Part shown: positions 35,540 through 43,742 of the stretch, one piece after another
Numbering within the stretch: position 1 is the stretch's first letter
Layout: every line of letters starts with the position of its first letter
NCBI RefSeq assembly: GCF_000025005.1
Contig: NC_013526.1
Span: forward strand, 682,001 to 746,000
DNA: 64,000 bases
Source of the DNA: Thermobaculum terrenum ATCC BAA-798
GTDB lineage: Bacteria; Chloroflexota; Chloroflexia; Thermobaculales; Thermobaculaceae
Reading direction: 5' to 3'
The notes under the pieces: model-generated
The model's input: the letters and a program-made list of their open reading frames with translations, nothing else
Told to the model about the DNA's origin: nothing
The model's database searches: none
Program-made: the position numbers and the translations under genes

Positions 35540-37987
35540 ATGACGCAGCGACGCTATGCCCCAGAAGCCATCAGGGTTCAGGAGATGGCAGCTCTGTACC
35601 GGCAGAAGAGCCCGGATTTCGCAGGTTGGGCCGCCGGTTACGGGGTGATAGAGCACACAGATCTCACGCAGGTCCGCGTCTGGGAGATGGCACAGCTGCT
35701 GCACGCCCGCGGGGTGGTGACAGCGCCCGAGGAGGTCTACCGGATACTGGCAGCAGCGGACAGGATCACGAGCGCAGGCATGTGGCTCGTGGTCCACTCG
35801 ACCTACGCGCGCAACGTGTACACCGATGGCCGCGACCTGCACGCGGCCGACTTCAAGCCCAACCCTGAGGGTCACACCGGGGGATCGCTCAACATGGTGC
35901 CGGCCTACGTGGGCTACCTGGCAGCCAATGCCATCTCCCGAGTGACTCGTGCCTGGCTGATGGGACAGGGACATTGCGTGGCCGCCATCGACTCGGTAAA
36001 CCTGCTCGTGGGCAACATGTCCCACGCCCACGCCGAGCGCTACGATCTCTCGGATGCGGGCTTGACCCGCTTCGTGCGTGACTTCTACGCCTACACCATC
36101 ACGCCGGATGGCCGGCCGGAGTCGCCGCGTGGCAGCCACGTGAACGCGCACACAGCCGGGGGACTCATGGAGGGTGGCTACCTGGGGTTTGCCGAGCTCC
36201 AGTACGTGCACATGCCCCTGCCGGGGGAGCGCTTGGTGGCGTTCCTCTCCGATGGCTCCTTCGAGGAGCAGCGCGGCAGCGACTGGGCGCCGCGCTGGTG
36301 GCGGGCCGAGGACTGTGGCCTGGTGTGCCCCATCATGATAGCCAACGGCCGCAGGATCGACCAGCGCACGACTATGGCCCAGCAGGGAGGTGTCGAGTGG
36401 TTCCGAGAACACTTGCGCCTCAACGGCTTCGATCCCTTGGACATAGATGGCAGGGACCCTGCGGCGTTCGCCTGGGCCATCCTGGAGATGGAGGAGAGGC
36501 TCACGGCCCTCGCCGGCGCGGTCCGAGAGGGTGAGATACGCTATCCCGTCCCGCTGCCCTACGCCATAGCCGAGACCATCAAGGGCTATGGCTTCCCGGG
36601 GGAGGGCACCAACCTCGCGCACAACCTGCCCCTCGGGGCTATCCCGGCGTTCGATTTCGAGGCACGCTCGGAGTTCAACGCCGGGGCGCGCAGGCTCTGG
36701 GTGCCCTTGCCGGAGATCGAGCGCGCTGTCAGTATCTTGAACAACCACGAGCTCGCCCACAGGCCGCGAGAGAGGGACAACCCGCTGGCCAAACGTCACG
36801 TGCTCGCCCCTGATCTCCCGGAGCCGGAGTGGCGGGACCCCTCGCCCGAGGCGCGGGTCACTCCGATGGCCGGCATCGACGCCTACTTCTGTCGGGTCCT
36901 CCGCGCCAATCCGGAGCTGCGCCCGAGGGTGGGCAACCCAGATGAGATGCGCAGCAACCGCATGCACGCCACCCTGGAGATGCTAAAGCACCGCGTGACC
37001 GACCCAGAGCCCCACGTGCCCGAGGCCGTGGACGGCAAGGTGATCACCGCGCTCAACGAGGAGGCCGTGGTGTCCGCGGCGCTCGCCAACAAGGGCGGCA
37101 TCAACCTGGTGGTGACCTACGAGGCGTTCGCCGTCAAGATGCTGGGCGCCATCCGCCAAGAGCTGATCTTCGCCCGTCACCAGAGGGAAGCCGGCTACGA
37201 CCCTGGCTGGCTATCGGTGCCGGTGGTGCTGACGTCCCATACCTGGGAGAACGCCAAGAACGAGCAATCCCACCAGGACCCCACGCTGGCCGAGGCCCTA
37301 ATGGGAGAGATGTCCGACGTCTCCCGTGTGGTGTTCCCAGCTGATTGGAACACGGCCAGCGCGACCCTGAGAGCGGCGTACGGGACCCAAGGGCAGATCT
37401 GGGCCGTCGTCGTGCCCAAGAACCCCGTGCCCGTCCGGTTTGAGCCGGATGAGGCCGCGGCGCTGATCGAGCATGGGGCTTGGCGCCTCCGGGGCAAAGG
37501 CGACGAGGAGGTGCTGCTGGGGGCGGTGGGAGCCTACCAGCTGGAGCAAGCCCTGCTGGCCTCGAGGAGGCTCGAGGCCAGGGGTATCCCTCACTCGGTC
37601 GTGTACATCCTTGAGCCTGGGAGGTTCCGGACGCCCCGGGATAGCATCGAGGCGACCCACGTGGCGTCCCCGGAGACCGTGGTGACGCTCTTCCCTCCCA
37701 AGGCCGCGACCCGGCTCTTCCTCGTACACATGAGGCCGGAGCCTTTCCTGGGAACGGTGCGTCCCCTGGACACGGGCCCTGGACGCACGCGTGCGCTGGG
37801 TTATATCAACCGAGGCGGGACGCTCAGCATCGACGGGATGCTGTTTGCCAACCGCTGCACCTGGGCTCACGCCCTGGTCGCGATCGCCGAGGGGCTCGAG
37901 ATCGCGCCCGAGGAGCTGCTGGACCCAGCGGAGCTTGCTGCCGTGCGCGGGCAGGGAGACCCAACCGTGCTCATGGGAGAGCGCTGA
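35540..37987 (+). CDS. xfp: Phosphoketolase (divergent Xfp family)
   Basis: 815 residues, the normal length. Active-site histidines are in register: GHTGG near residue 115, MGQGHCVAA in place of the usual GPGHGGP, SHVNAH with EGGYLG, and NEQSHQDPTLAEALM, which matches the NGFSHQDPG region. The TPP-magnesium motif is altered, reading LSDGSFEEQRGSDW where the family has a GDGEAETG-like motif. It makes acetyl phosphate plus glyceraldehyde-3-P from xylulose-5-P (or erythrose-4-P from fructose-6-P). ATG abuts the acetate kinase stop; GGGAGGT lies upstream. The divergence suggests a separate clade. Confidence 0.85.
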   Translation: MTQRRYAPEAIRVQEMAALYRQKSPDFAGWAAGYGVIEHTDLTQVRVWEMAQLLHARGVVTAPEEVYRILAAADRITSAGMWLVVHSTYARNVYTDGRDLHAADFKPNPEGHTGGSLNMVPAYVGYLAANAISRVTRAWLMGQGHCVAAIDSVNLLVGNMSHAHAERYDLSDAGLTRFVRDFYAYTITPDGRPESPRGSHVNAHTAGGLMEGGYLGFAELQYVHMPLPGERLVAFLSDGSFEEQRGSDWAPRWWRAEDCGLVCPIMIANGRRIDQRTTMAQQGGVEWFREHLRLNGFDPLDIDGRDPAAFAWAILEMEERLTALAGAVREGEIRYPVPLPYAIAETIKGYGFPGEGTNLAHNLPLGAIPAFDFEARSEFNAGARRLWVPLPEIERAVSILNNHELAHRPRERDNPLAKRHVLAPDLPEPEWRDPSPEARVTPMAGIDAYFCRVLRANPELRPRVGNPDEMRSNRMHATLEMLKHRVTDPEPHVPEAVDGKVITALNEEAVVSAALANKGGINLVVTYEAFAVKMLGAIRQELIFARHQREAGYDPGWLSVPVVLTSHTWENAKNEQSHQDPTLAEALMGEMSDVSRVVFPADWNTASATLRAAYGTQGQIWAVVVPKNPVPVRFEPDEAAALIEHGAWRLRGKGDEEVLLGAVGAYQLEQALLASRRLEARGIPHSVVYILEPGRFRTPRDSIEATHVASPETVVTLFPPKAATRLFLVHMRPEPFLGTVRPLDTGPGRTRALGYINRGGTLSIDGMLFANRCTWAHALVAIAEGLEIAPEELLDPAELAAVRGQGDPTVLMGER

Positions 37988-38006
37988 GGAGGGGGAGGGT
38001 GGCTCT

Positions 38007-39179
38007 ATGGCGGCTTTTGGAGACAGAGGCACAGCGAGAAAGGAGCGAGCGATGGACTCACGCAAGCATGCACAGGCGGAAGGGATGATCGAGAGCCTAC
38101 TGGTACCTCTCGATGGCTCGGAGGTCGGTGAGCGAGCGCTGCCCTACGCTCGCGCCCTGGCCCAGGCTACGGGAGCACGCGTCCTGTTGGTCAGGGTGGT
38201 CTGGGAGGACCCGGCACAAGGCGACGCCAGGTCGGACGCTCAGGCTTACCTGCAGCAGGTCGCCGAGGAGCTCGGGCGGAGTGGGGTGGTCCCCCAGGTC
38301 GAGATCCTCGAGGGCGGTGCGGCCGAGGCGATATCGCTGGAGGCACGACGGCGTGGGGCCGACCTGATCGTGATGACCACGCACGGGCGGACGGGTGTGG
38401 GCAGGTGGCTGTACGGCAGCGTCGCCGAGGGCGTGCTGCGCCTGGCGGAGGTGCCGGTGTTGCTGGCCAGGGCCTGGCAGGATCCCACCGTCGCCGACCG
38501 CATCGCCGACCACCCCCGCATCATGGTGCCGCTGGACGGCTCGCCGTTCGCCGAACGGGCCCTGCCGGTGGCCGAGAGGCTCGCGGATGTCCTGCACGGC
38601 GAGCTGGCGCTCGTGCGGGCGGTGCCGGCTCCCGACCTGGTGTTCGGCCCCGACAGGGCGGTCTGGCCGCTGCTGGAGTCGGAGATCCAGGCGGGCGCGG
38701 CCGAGGCCCAGAGCTACCTGGAGGGCCTCGCCAGGCAGATGGCGGAGCGCGGCAGGAGCGTGATGGTGGAGGTGTGCGTGTCCGAGGTGGGCGAGACGGT
38801 CGGCAAGACGCTGGCGGACGCCGCCCGAAGGCGGGACATAGGGCTCATGGTGATGAGCACCCACGGGTTCACCGGGATCAAGCGCCTGCTGCTGGGTAGC
38901 ACGGCCGAGGAGGTGCTGCACGTCGGCGCAACGCCGTTGGTGATGGTACCCCCACGCGCGGCCACGGCGGCCTCGCCGCAGGATGGCGAGGCCCACGTTC
39001 CGGCCGACAGGCCCCGGCTGAGCCTGCAGCTAGGCGCCGATGACGCCTCGCTGATCAGGACAGCGCTGGCAGCGTACGCGCGCACGCTGCCAGCCGATGA
39101 CCAGGAGGCAAGGGCGCGCGTAGCTCGCCTGCTGGACCAGATATCCCGAGCGCAGGGGCAAGCTAATAAGTCCCCTTAG
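38007..39179 (+). CDS. Universal stress protein, two USP domains plus C-terminal extension
   Basis: 390 residues. Domain 1 begins ESLLVPLDGSEVGERALPYA and ends THGRTGVGRWLYGSVAEGVL; domain 2 begins HPRIMVPLDGSPFAERALPVA and ends THGFTGIKRLLLGSTAEEVL. Both have the HG-x9-GS ATP-binding loop. A C-terminal part (LGADDASLIRTALAAYA and on) resembles the tail of another USP encoded at 49436. GGGGGAGGG supports the ATG used here; a second ATG at 38052 behind AAAGGAG is an equally good start. USPs bind ATP and support survival in stress. Confidence 0.9.
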   Translation: MAAFGDRGTARKERAMDSRKHAQAEGMIESLLVPLDGSEVGERALPYARALAQATGARVLLVRVVWEDPAQGDARSDAQAYLQQVAEELGRSGVVPQVEILEGGAAEAISLEARRRGADLIVMTTHGRTGVGRWLYGSVAEGVLRLAEVPVLLARAWQDPTVADRIADHPRIMVPLDGSPFAERALPVAERLADVLHGELALVRAVPAPDLVFGPDRAVWPLLESEIQAGAAEAQSYLEGLARQMAERGRSVMVEVCVSEVGETVGKTLADAARRRDIGLMVMSTHGFTGIKRLLLGSTAEEVLHVGATPLVMVPPRAATAASPQDGEAHVPADRPRLSLQLGADDASLIRTALAAYARTLPADDQEARARVARLLDQISRAQGQANKSP

Positions 39180-39214
39180 GTTCCAACCCAACGATCAAGA
39201 CGTAGGAGGAGATC

Positions 39215-40135
39215 ATGGAAGCCCTAAACACAGAGCCCATCAGGAAGCTGCTCGTGCCGCTGGACGGCTCGCTAGCCGCTGAGCAGGCGCTGCCGTACGC
39301 CGAAGCGTTGGCGCGTCGGAGCGGCGCCGGCGTGATCTTGCTGCGCGCCGTGCCCGAGCCCCGTGGGGTGCCCGACCCGATCGAGGCGCATCTAAGAGAG
39401 GTGCACGAGGCCAATGAGTACCTGGCAGAGGTCGCCAGCCGGCTGGCCGCTGGGGAGATCCAGGTGGAGACCTCCGTGCCGCTGGGCGACGCTGTGCGGT
39501 GGATAGCCGAGGAGGCTCAGCTACGGCAAGCCGACCTGATCGTGATGGCCACGCACGGGAGAACCGGTATAGGCAGGTGGCTGTACGGCAGCGTCGCTGA
39601 AGGGGTCTTGACCCGATCGACCGTGCCCATCCTGATGGTCAGAGCGTGGCAGATGCAGCCACGATGGGAAGCCTTGGCGCACGCACCGCGGATCTTGGTG
39701 CCTTTGGACGGGTCGGCCTTTGCAGAGGAGGCCTTACCGGTGGCCAGGCGATTGGCCGACGCACTGGGCGGCGAGCTGGCGCTCGTGCGCGCGGTGTATC
39801 CTCCATCCGCCACGCTCGCGCAGGAGTGGATGGTGGCCTCCTACCTGGCGGAGGAGTTGGAAACCAGAGAGCAGGAAGCCGAGGCGTACCTGGCGGAGAT
39901 AGCTCGGCGACTAGCCTCGGAAGGACGAGAGACCGAGATCTACGTGAAGGTGGGAGGCCCAGTTGGCGTCATCGAGGCCGTGGCCTCGGAGTGCGAGGCG
40001 GCGCTCGTAGTCATGGCGACCCACGGGCGCACGGGTGCCAGCCGCTTGGTGCTCGGCAGCGTGGCGCACGCCATGCTCTTGCGGAGCCAGGTCCCCATAG
40101 TGCTTACGCGTCCACAGCACCTGCGGCGCGATTGA
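39215..40135 (+). CDS. Universal stress protein, two USP domains
   Basis: 306 residues. Domain 1: RKLLVPLDGSLAAEQALPYA to THGRTGIGRWLYGSVAEGVL. Domain 2: PRILVPLDGSAFAEEALPVA to THGRTGASRLVLGSVAHAML. Both ATP-binding loops are intact. GGAGGAGATC precedes the ATG. It is the last gene of the long rightward operon that starts at 28985 and converges with the response regulator gene across 15 bp. Confidence 0.9.
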   Translation: MEALNTEPIRKLLVPLDGSLAAEQALPYAEALARRSGAGVILLRAVPEPRGVPDPIEAHLREVHEANEYLAEVASRLAAGEIQVETSVPLGDAVRWIAEEAQLRQADLIVMATHGRTGIGRWLYGSVAEGVLTRSTVPILMVRAWQMQPRWEALAHAPRILVPLDGSAFAEEALPVARRLADALGGELALVRAVYPPSATLAQEWMVASYLAEELETREQEAEAYLAEIARRLASEGRETEIYVKVGGPVGVIEAVASECEAALVVMATHGRTGASRLVLGSVAHAMLLRSQVPIVLTRPQHLRRD

Positions 40136-40150
40136 AGGCATGGACACGCT

Positions 40151-40807
40151 TCATTCCTGACCGTCGGGACGACGGCGCACTAGGCCGTGCTGGAGGGCAT
40201 AGGCCACGACCTGCGTGCGGTTCTGGAGGTGCAGCTTGTCCAGGATGTTGCGCAGGTGGTACTTGACGGTGTTCTCGGAGAGTATCAGCCTCTCCGCGAG
40301 CTCCTTGTTCGATGTCACTCCCTGCACAAGCAGCTCGAGGATCTCCTGCTCCCTCTCGGTAAGCACCTCGGGCTCCCGCTCCGCGCGCCCAGCCGGCTTG
40401 CTCATCTCGCGCAGGAGCTTCCGAGCCAGTCCCGGGGTGAAGGCAGGCTCCCCCCTGGAAGCGGCCTCCAGCAGCTCGAAGAACTGGTCCGAGCGCACAT
40501 CTTTGAACATGTAACCCAGCGCGCCCGACTTGACCGCCTCGAAGAGGTCCTCGTCGTCCTCAGATGCCGTCAGGACCACCACCTTCACCTCGGGCATCTC
40601 GGCGCTGATCATCCGCGTGGCCGCCAGGCCGTCCATCCCAGGCATCTTTAGGTCCATCAGCACCACGTCGGGCCGCAGCTCGCGCGCCAGCTCCACGGCC
40701 TCCTTCCCCGTCTCCGCCTCACCTACCACCTCCACGCCCCGCGCCTCCAGCAACGTGCGCAGGCTGTCGCGAAACAGGGCGTGATCATCAGCTATCAGCA
40801 CTCGCAT
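40151..40807 (-). CDS. NarL/DosR-type response regulator
   Basis: 218 residues. Receiver domain MRVLIADDHALFRDSL with acidic pocket DD and phosphoacceptor Asp52 (VVLMDLKMPG); the conserved Thr/Lys region is VVLTASEDDE and later GYMFKDV. The C-terminal LuxR-type helix-turn-helix is LTEREQEILELL to NTVKYHLRNILDKLHLQNR. It is 3 bp downstream of its kinase gene in a three-gene operon behind an island operator. It is the leading candidate to bind the repeated YACCC-N4-GGGTR element; this is inference. Confidence 0.93.
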   Translation of the reverse strand: MRVLIADDHALFRDSLRTLLEARGVEVVGEAETGKEAVELARELRPDVVLMDLKMPGMDGLAATRMISAEMPEVKVVVLTASEDDEDLFEAVKSGALGYMFKDVRSDQFFELLEAASRGEPAFTPGLARKLLREMSKPAGRAEREPEVLTEREQEILELLVQGVTSNKELAERLILSENTVKYHLRNILDKLHLQNRTQVVAYALQHGLVRRRPDGQE

Positions 40808-40810
40808 ACC

Positions 40811-42187
40811 CTACCTCCTAGCAGTTACTCTGGACCGCAGGGGGAACCGCGCTACGACCCTGGTGCCCCTGCCCTGAGCAGCATCTATCTCCAGCTTGCC
40901 CCCTATGCTCTCGGCGCGCTCCCGCATCGTCGAGAGTCCGAACTTGGGGAAGTCCCCACGGGAGGGAGATCCGGGATCGAACCCCACGCCGTTGTCCTCT
41001 ACCGACACCTCCAGCCAGCCATCCTGCTCCCGCAGAGTTACCCTGACGCGAGACGCGCCCGAGTGCTTGCGCACGTTGGCCAGCGCCTCCTGCACGATGC
41101 GCAGCAGCTGCAGATCGGCCCCCGAGGGTAGCCCCAGACCCTCCTCGGAGACGTGTACCTCCAGCTCGGCCTGGATGTTGCTTTGGTCTTCCCACTGCTC
41201 GAGATACGCCCTCAGCGTCTCGAGGAAGCCCCGCTGGGCGTCAGGGGATGTTCGCAGCGCCAGGATGTTCTCCCGCAGATCGGTATAGGCCTCGCGCGCT
41301 GCCTGTTCCATGCGCTCCAGCTCCTGCTCCACACGCTCCAGCTGCCCCGCCTCCAGTAGGGTGCGCACGGCCTGCGTCTTCAGGTTCACGTAGCCCAGCA
41401 CCTGGGCCAGGCCATCGTGCATCTCGCGGGCTATGCGCGCCCTCTCCTGCGATATGGCCAGCTCCAGCACCTGACGGTGCAGGCGAGCGTTCTCGATCGC
41501 CAGCGCTGCCTGGGTAGCGAACCTGGACAGGATCCGCTCGTCCTCCTCGGTGAACTCCTGGGCTCCCTCCTTCTCCGTCAGGTACAGGCTGCCCAATATC
41601 CTACCCCGCGCCTCTATCGGCACGGCCAGGAGGGATCGCATGGGCGGATGGTTGAGGGGGAACCCCACCGAGCAAGGGTGCTGCGTGAGATCGCGTAGGC
41701 GAAGGCTACGGCCCTCCTCCAGCACGATCCCCAGGAGGCCATGCCCTCGAGGGGGCGGGCCTATCCTCTCGCGCTCCTCGGGGGTGATCCCCGAGGTCAC
41801 GAAGTACTCCACCTCCCCATCCTCTCCCAGCACCGATAGGGCTCCGTAGCGCGCGCCCACGAGCTGGCGGGCTCGGTCCACGATCCGCTGCAGCACTTTC
41901 TCCAGCTCGAGCTCCCCCGAGATGTCCAGCCCTGCCTCGTGCAGGGCCAGCAGCTCGCTGTTCTGATGCCTCAGCTGCTCTTGCAGGTGCTCGACGTACC
42001 TGAACACCGCCTCGGAGAAGAGCAGCGCCCCCAGGAGCAGCATCCCCCCGAGCAACAGGTAGCCCGCCCAGGAGGATATGAAGGCATCCCCTAGGGCGCG
42101 CCGGATGAGCTCCAGCAGACCTATGAACAGGATCGGCGCGATCACCGTGACCCACTTCAACCTAGCAAGCGTTAGACGCACTCTCAC
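40811..42187 (-). CDS. GAF-domain sensor histidine kinase (DosS/NarX-like)
   Basis: 458 residues; GTG start. Two membrane helices (residues 12-30 and 40-58), a short coil, a GAF domain (about 95-235), then HisKA_3 with ERARIAREMHDGL (phospho-His257) and an HATPase_c domain ending DNGVGFDPGSP...GTRVVARFPL. The GAF segment GHGLLGIVLEEG, RLRDLTQHPCSVGFPLNHPP, SLYLTEKEGA closely follows the heme-binding GAF-A of mycobacterial DosS/DosT. His170 lies in the HPxSVGF motif where I recall the heme ligand (His149 of DosS) to be. It is therefore a candidate oxygen/NO/CO or redox sensor for the adjacent regulator. Confidence 0.9.
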   Translation of the reverse strand: MRVRLTLARLKWVTVIAPILFIGLLELIRRALGDAFISSWAGYLLLGGMLLLGALLFSEAVFRYVEHLQEQLRHQNSELLALHEAGLDISGELELEKVLQRIVDRARQLVGARYGALSVLGEDGEVEYFVTSGITPEERERIGPPPRGHGLLGIVLEEGRSLRLRDLTQHPCSVGFPLNHPPMRSLLAVPIEARGRILGSLYLTEKEGAQEFTEEDERILSRFATQAALAIENARLHRQVLELAISQERARIAREMHDGLAQVLGYVNLKTQAVRTLLEAGQLERVEQELERMEQAAREAYTDLRENILALRTSPDAQRGFLETLRAYLEQWEDQSNIQAELEVHVSEEGLGLPSGADLQLLRIVQEALANVRKHSGASRVRVTLREQDGWLEVSVEDNGVGFDPGSPSRGDFPKFGLSTMRERAESIGGKLEIDAAQGRGTRVVARFPLRSRVTARR

Positions 42188-42458
42188 ACCCTAGATTATA
42201 GTACGGCCCGGCGACGTCTGCTCGATACGGTGATCTAGCGTCCAGGAGCACAGACAGCAGTTGGTGGTAGCCGTAGGCGAGCCTCCGCGGCTCGAACTCC
42301 ACCCAACGCCAGGATCGCGCGAGCTTCTCCACATCGACGTACCTGGCGACCTCCAGCTCCGAGAGCTCCACTTGCCCCCCCTGTGGCACCCAATCCTCCC
42401 CCTGCACCCTCAAGACTATCACCTGCCGGTCCCGCCCTAGCTCGATCGAGTACCTCAT
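42162..42458 (-). CDS. Small unknown protein co-encoded with the sensor kinase
   Basis: 98 residues. ATG start after GGAAGG with about seven bases spacing. The kinase start lies within its last 26 bases, so the two genes are coupled. The N-terminal half is strand-rich (SIELGRDRQVIVLRVQGEDW), the middle helical (SELEVARYVDVEKLARSW), with no signal peptide or helix that could span the membrane. I do not recognise the family; a role next to the kinase is only inferred from position. Confidence 0.6.
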   Translation of the reverse strand: MRYSIELGRDRQVIVLRVQGEDWVPQGGQVELSELEVARYVDVEKLARSWRWVEFEPRRLAYGYHQLLSVLLDARSPYRADVAGPYYNLGCESASNAC

Positions 42459-42471
42459 CAACCAACCTTCC

Positions 42472-42556
42472 ACTATAGATATGTTAAGCTAGGGTAACAA
42501 CATCCCATGACCTGCACCACACCCATAAGGGTGGTCCTGCCCTAACCTGTGGGGCG
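42472..42556 (-). promoter_or_regulatory. Island operator pair and promoter of the two-component operon
   Basis: CACCC-ATAA-GGGTG (42520-42533) and TAACC-TGTG-GGGCG (42543-42556) lie 23 bp apart. Two -10 candidates on the reverse strand: TACCCT (42496-42491), which places the operators at about -42.5 and -65.5 as elsewhere, and TATAGT (42477-42472) with TTGTTA as a -35 box (42500-42495, 17-bp spacer). The reverse-strand string CAGGACCACCC spans the proximal copy. Confidence 0.6.
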
Positions 42557-42581
42557 GTCGCTGCCCGCATCGCGCGGCACC

Positions 42582-43697
42582 TCATCCCGAGATGGTCACC
42601 CCTATCAGCCGCCCGACGCCGTAGGTGAGCAGCGCTGCGGCCAGCCCGATCAGCACCTGCCGTAGTCCCGAGTGGGCCGCGTTGCGTCCGGTCAGCAGCG
42701 TGATCGCCGCACCGATGAGGAACAGCGCAAGCGTGCTGAGCACCAGGCTGGCTCCCACGGCCATGATCCCAGAGAGCCACATGAACGGCACGACCGGCAC
42801 GATAGCGCCGAGCGCGAACAGGAAGAAGGACGTACCCGCCGCCACCCATGCGGACCCACCTAGCTCTTCCGGATCTATACCCAGCTCCTCGCGGGAGAGG
42901 GTATCCAGCGCCGCCCCCTGGTCCGCCAGCAGCCTGCTAGCTAGGTCACGGGCCTCCTGCTCGGGAAGGCCCTTGGCCTGGTAGATCAAACGCAGCTCCT
43001 CCTCTTCCTCCTGCGGTATCTCCCGCAGCTCCGCGGCCTCGATCTGGATCTGCCGCTGGTACAGCTCGCGCGCGCTCTGCACGGAGAGCCACTCGCCCAT
43101 CGCCATCGAGCCCGCACCCGCCAGCAGCCCCGCAAGCCCCGTGATCAGTATGGATCGACCCGAGAGCTCCGCACCCGCGACACCCATCACGAGGCTGAGG
43201 TTAGAGACGAGGCCGTCGTTGGCTCCCAGCACTGCCGCGCGCAGCGCGTTCCCTCCTGCCGCCCGGTGCCGACCCTCCAGCTGCGCAAGCGCCGGTCCCT
43301 GTAGTCCCCCAGCGGAGATCGTGCGCAGGATCCGCGCGTGGGAGAGCTCCTCGCCCGACATACCGGTGCCGATGGTCTCCACCTGCCCCGAGTAACCATG
43401 ACTGTCCGCCCGCTCCATGTCGGCGATCGTCGGCAGCACCGCCTGGGGGCCCAGCCAGTAAGCCAGGCGCATCAGCACGCGCGTCCGCCAGCCCGGGCGC
43501 GCTGGCGGTACTGGCACCCCTGCTGCCTGCAGCTTGCGTGCCCAAAACTCGGCATGTGCCTGCTCCGTATCCGCCAGCCTCCTGTACACCTCGGCCAGCT
43601 GCTGGTTACGCTCCGCCCTCGACAGTGCCCTGTACAGCGCCGCGCTGTCCACTTCATCCTGCCAGTTGTGCCGATATCGCTCCACTTCCTGCGCCAT
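42582..43697 (-). CDS. VIT1/CCC1-type iron transporter with N-terminal ferritin-like domain (MbfA-like)
   Basis: 371 residues. Residues 1-150 form a ferritin/rubrerythrin-like four-helix part with EVDSAALYRALSRAE, DTEQAHAEFWA and GEELSHARIL; its acidic and His residues suit a di-iron site. The C-terminal part is a VIT/CCC1 five-helix transporter (RAAVLGANDGLVSNLSLVMG, GAGSMAMGEWLSVQS). Proteins of this fusion type (MbfA) export iron and protect against peroxide. The start at 43697 has GGAGAAGG upstream; an earlier ATG pair at 43733 overlaps a TATGAT box and lacks a ribosome site. Confidence 0.88.
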   Translation of the reverse strand: MAQEVERYRHNWQDEVDSAALYRALSRAERNQQLAEVYRRLADTEQAHAEFWARKLQAAGVPVPPARPGWRTRVLMRLAYWLGPQAVLPTIADMERADSHGYSGQVETIGTGMSGEELSHARILRTISAGGLQGPALAQLEGRHRAAGGNALRAAVLGANDGLVSNLSLVMGVAGAELSGRSILITGLAGLLAGAGSMAMGEWLSVQSARELYQRQIQIEAAELREIPQEEEEELRLIYQAKGLPEQEARDLASRLLADQGAALDTLSREELGIDPEELGGSAWVAAGTSFFLFALGAIVPVVPFMWLSGIMAVGASLVLSTLALFLIGAAITLLTGRNAAHSGLRQVLIGLAAALLTYGVGRLIGVTISG

Positions 43698-43742
43698 CAG
43701 CCTTCTCCATACACAGTGCTTTTGGTCCATCATAGCAAGTTA

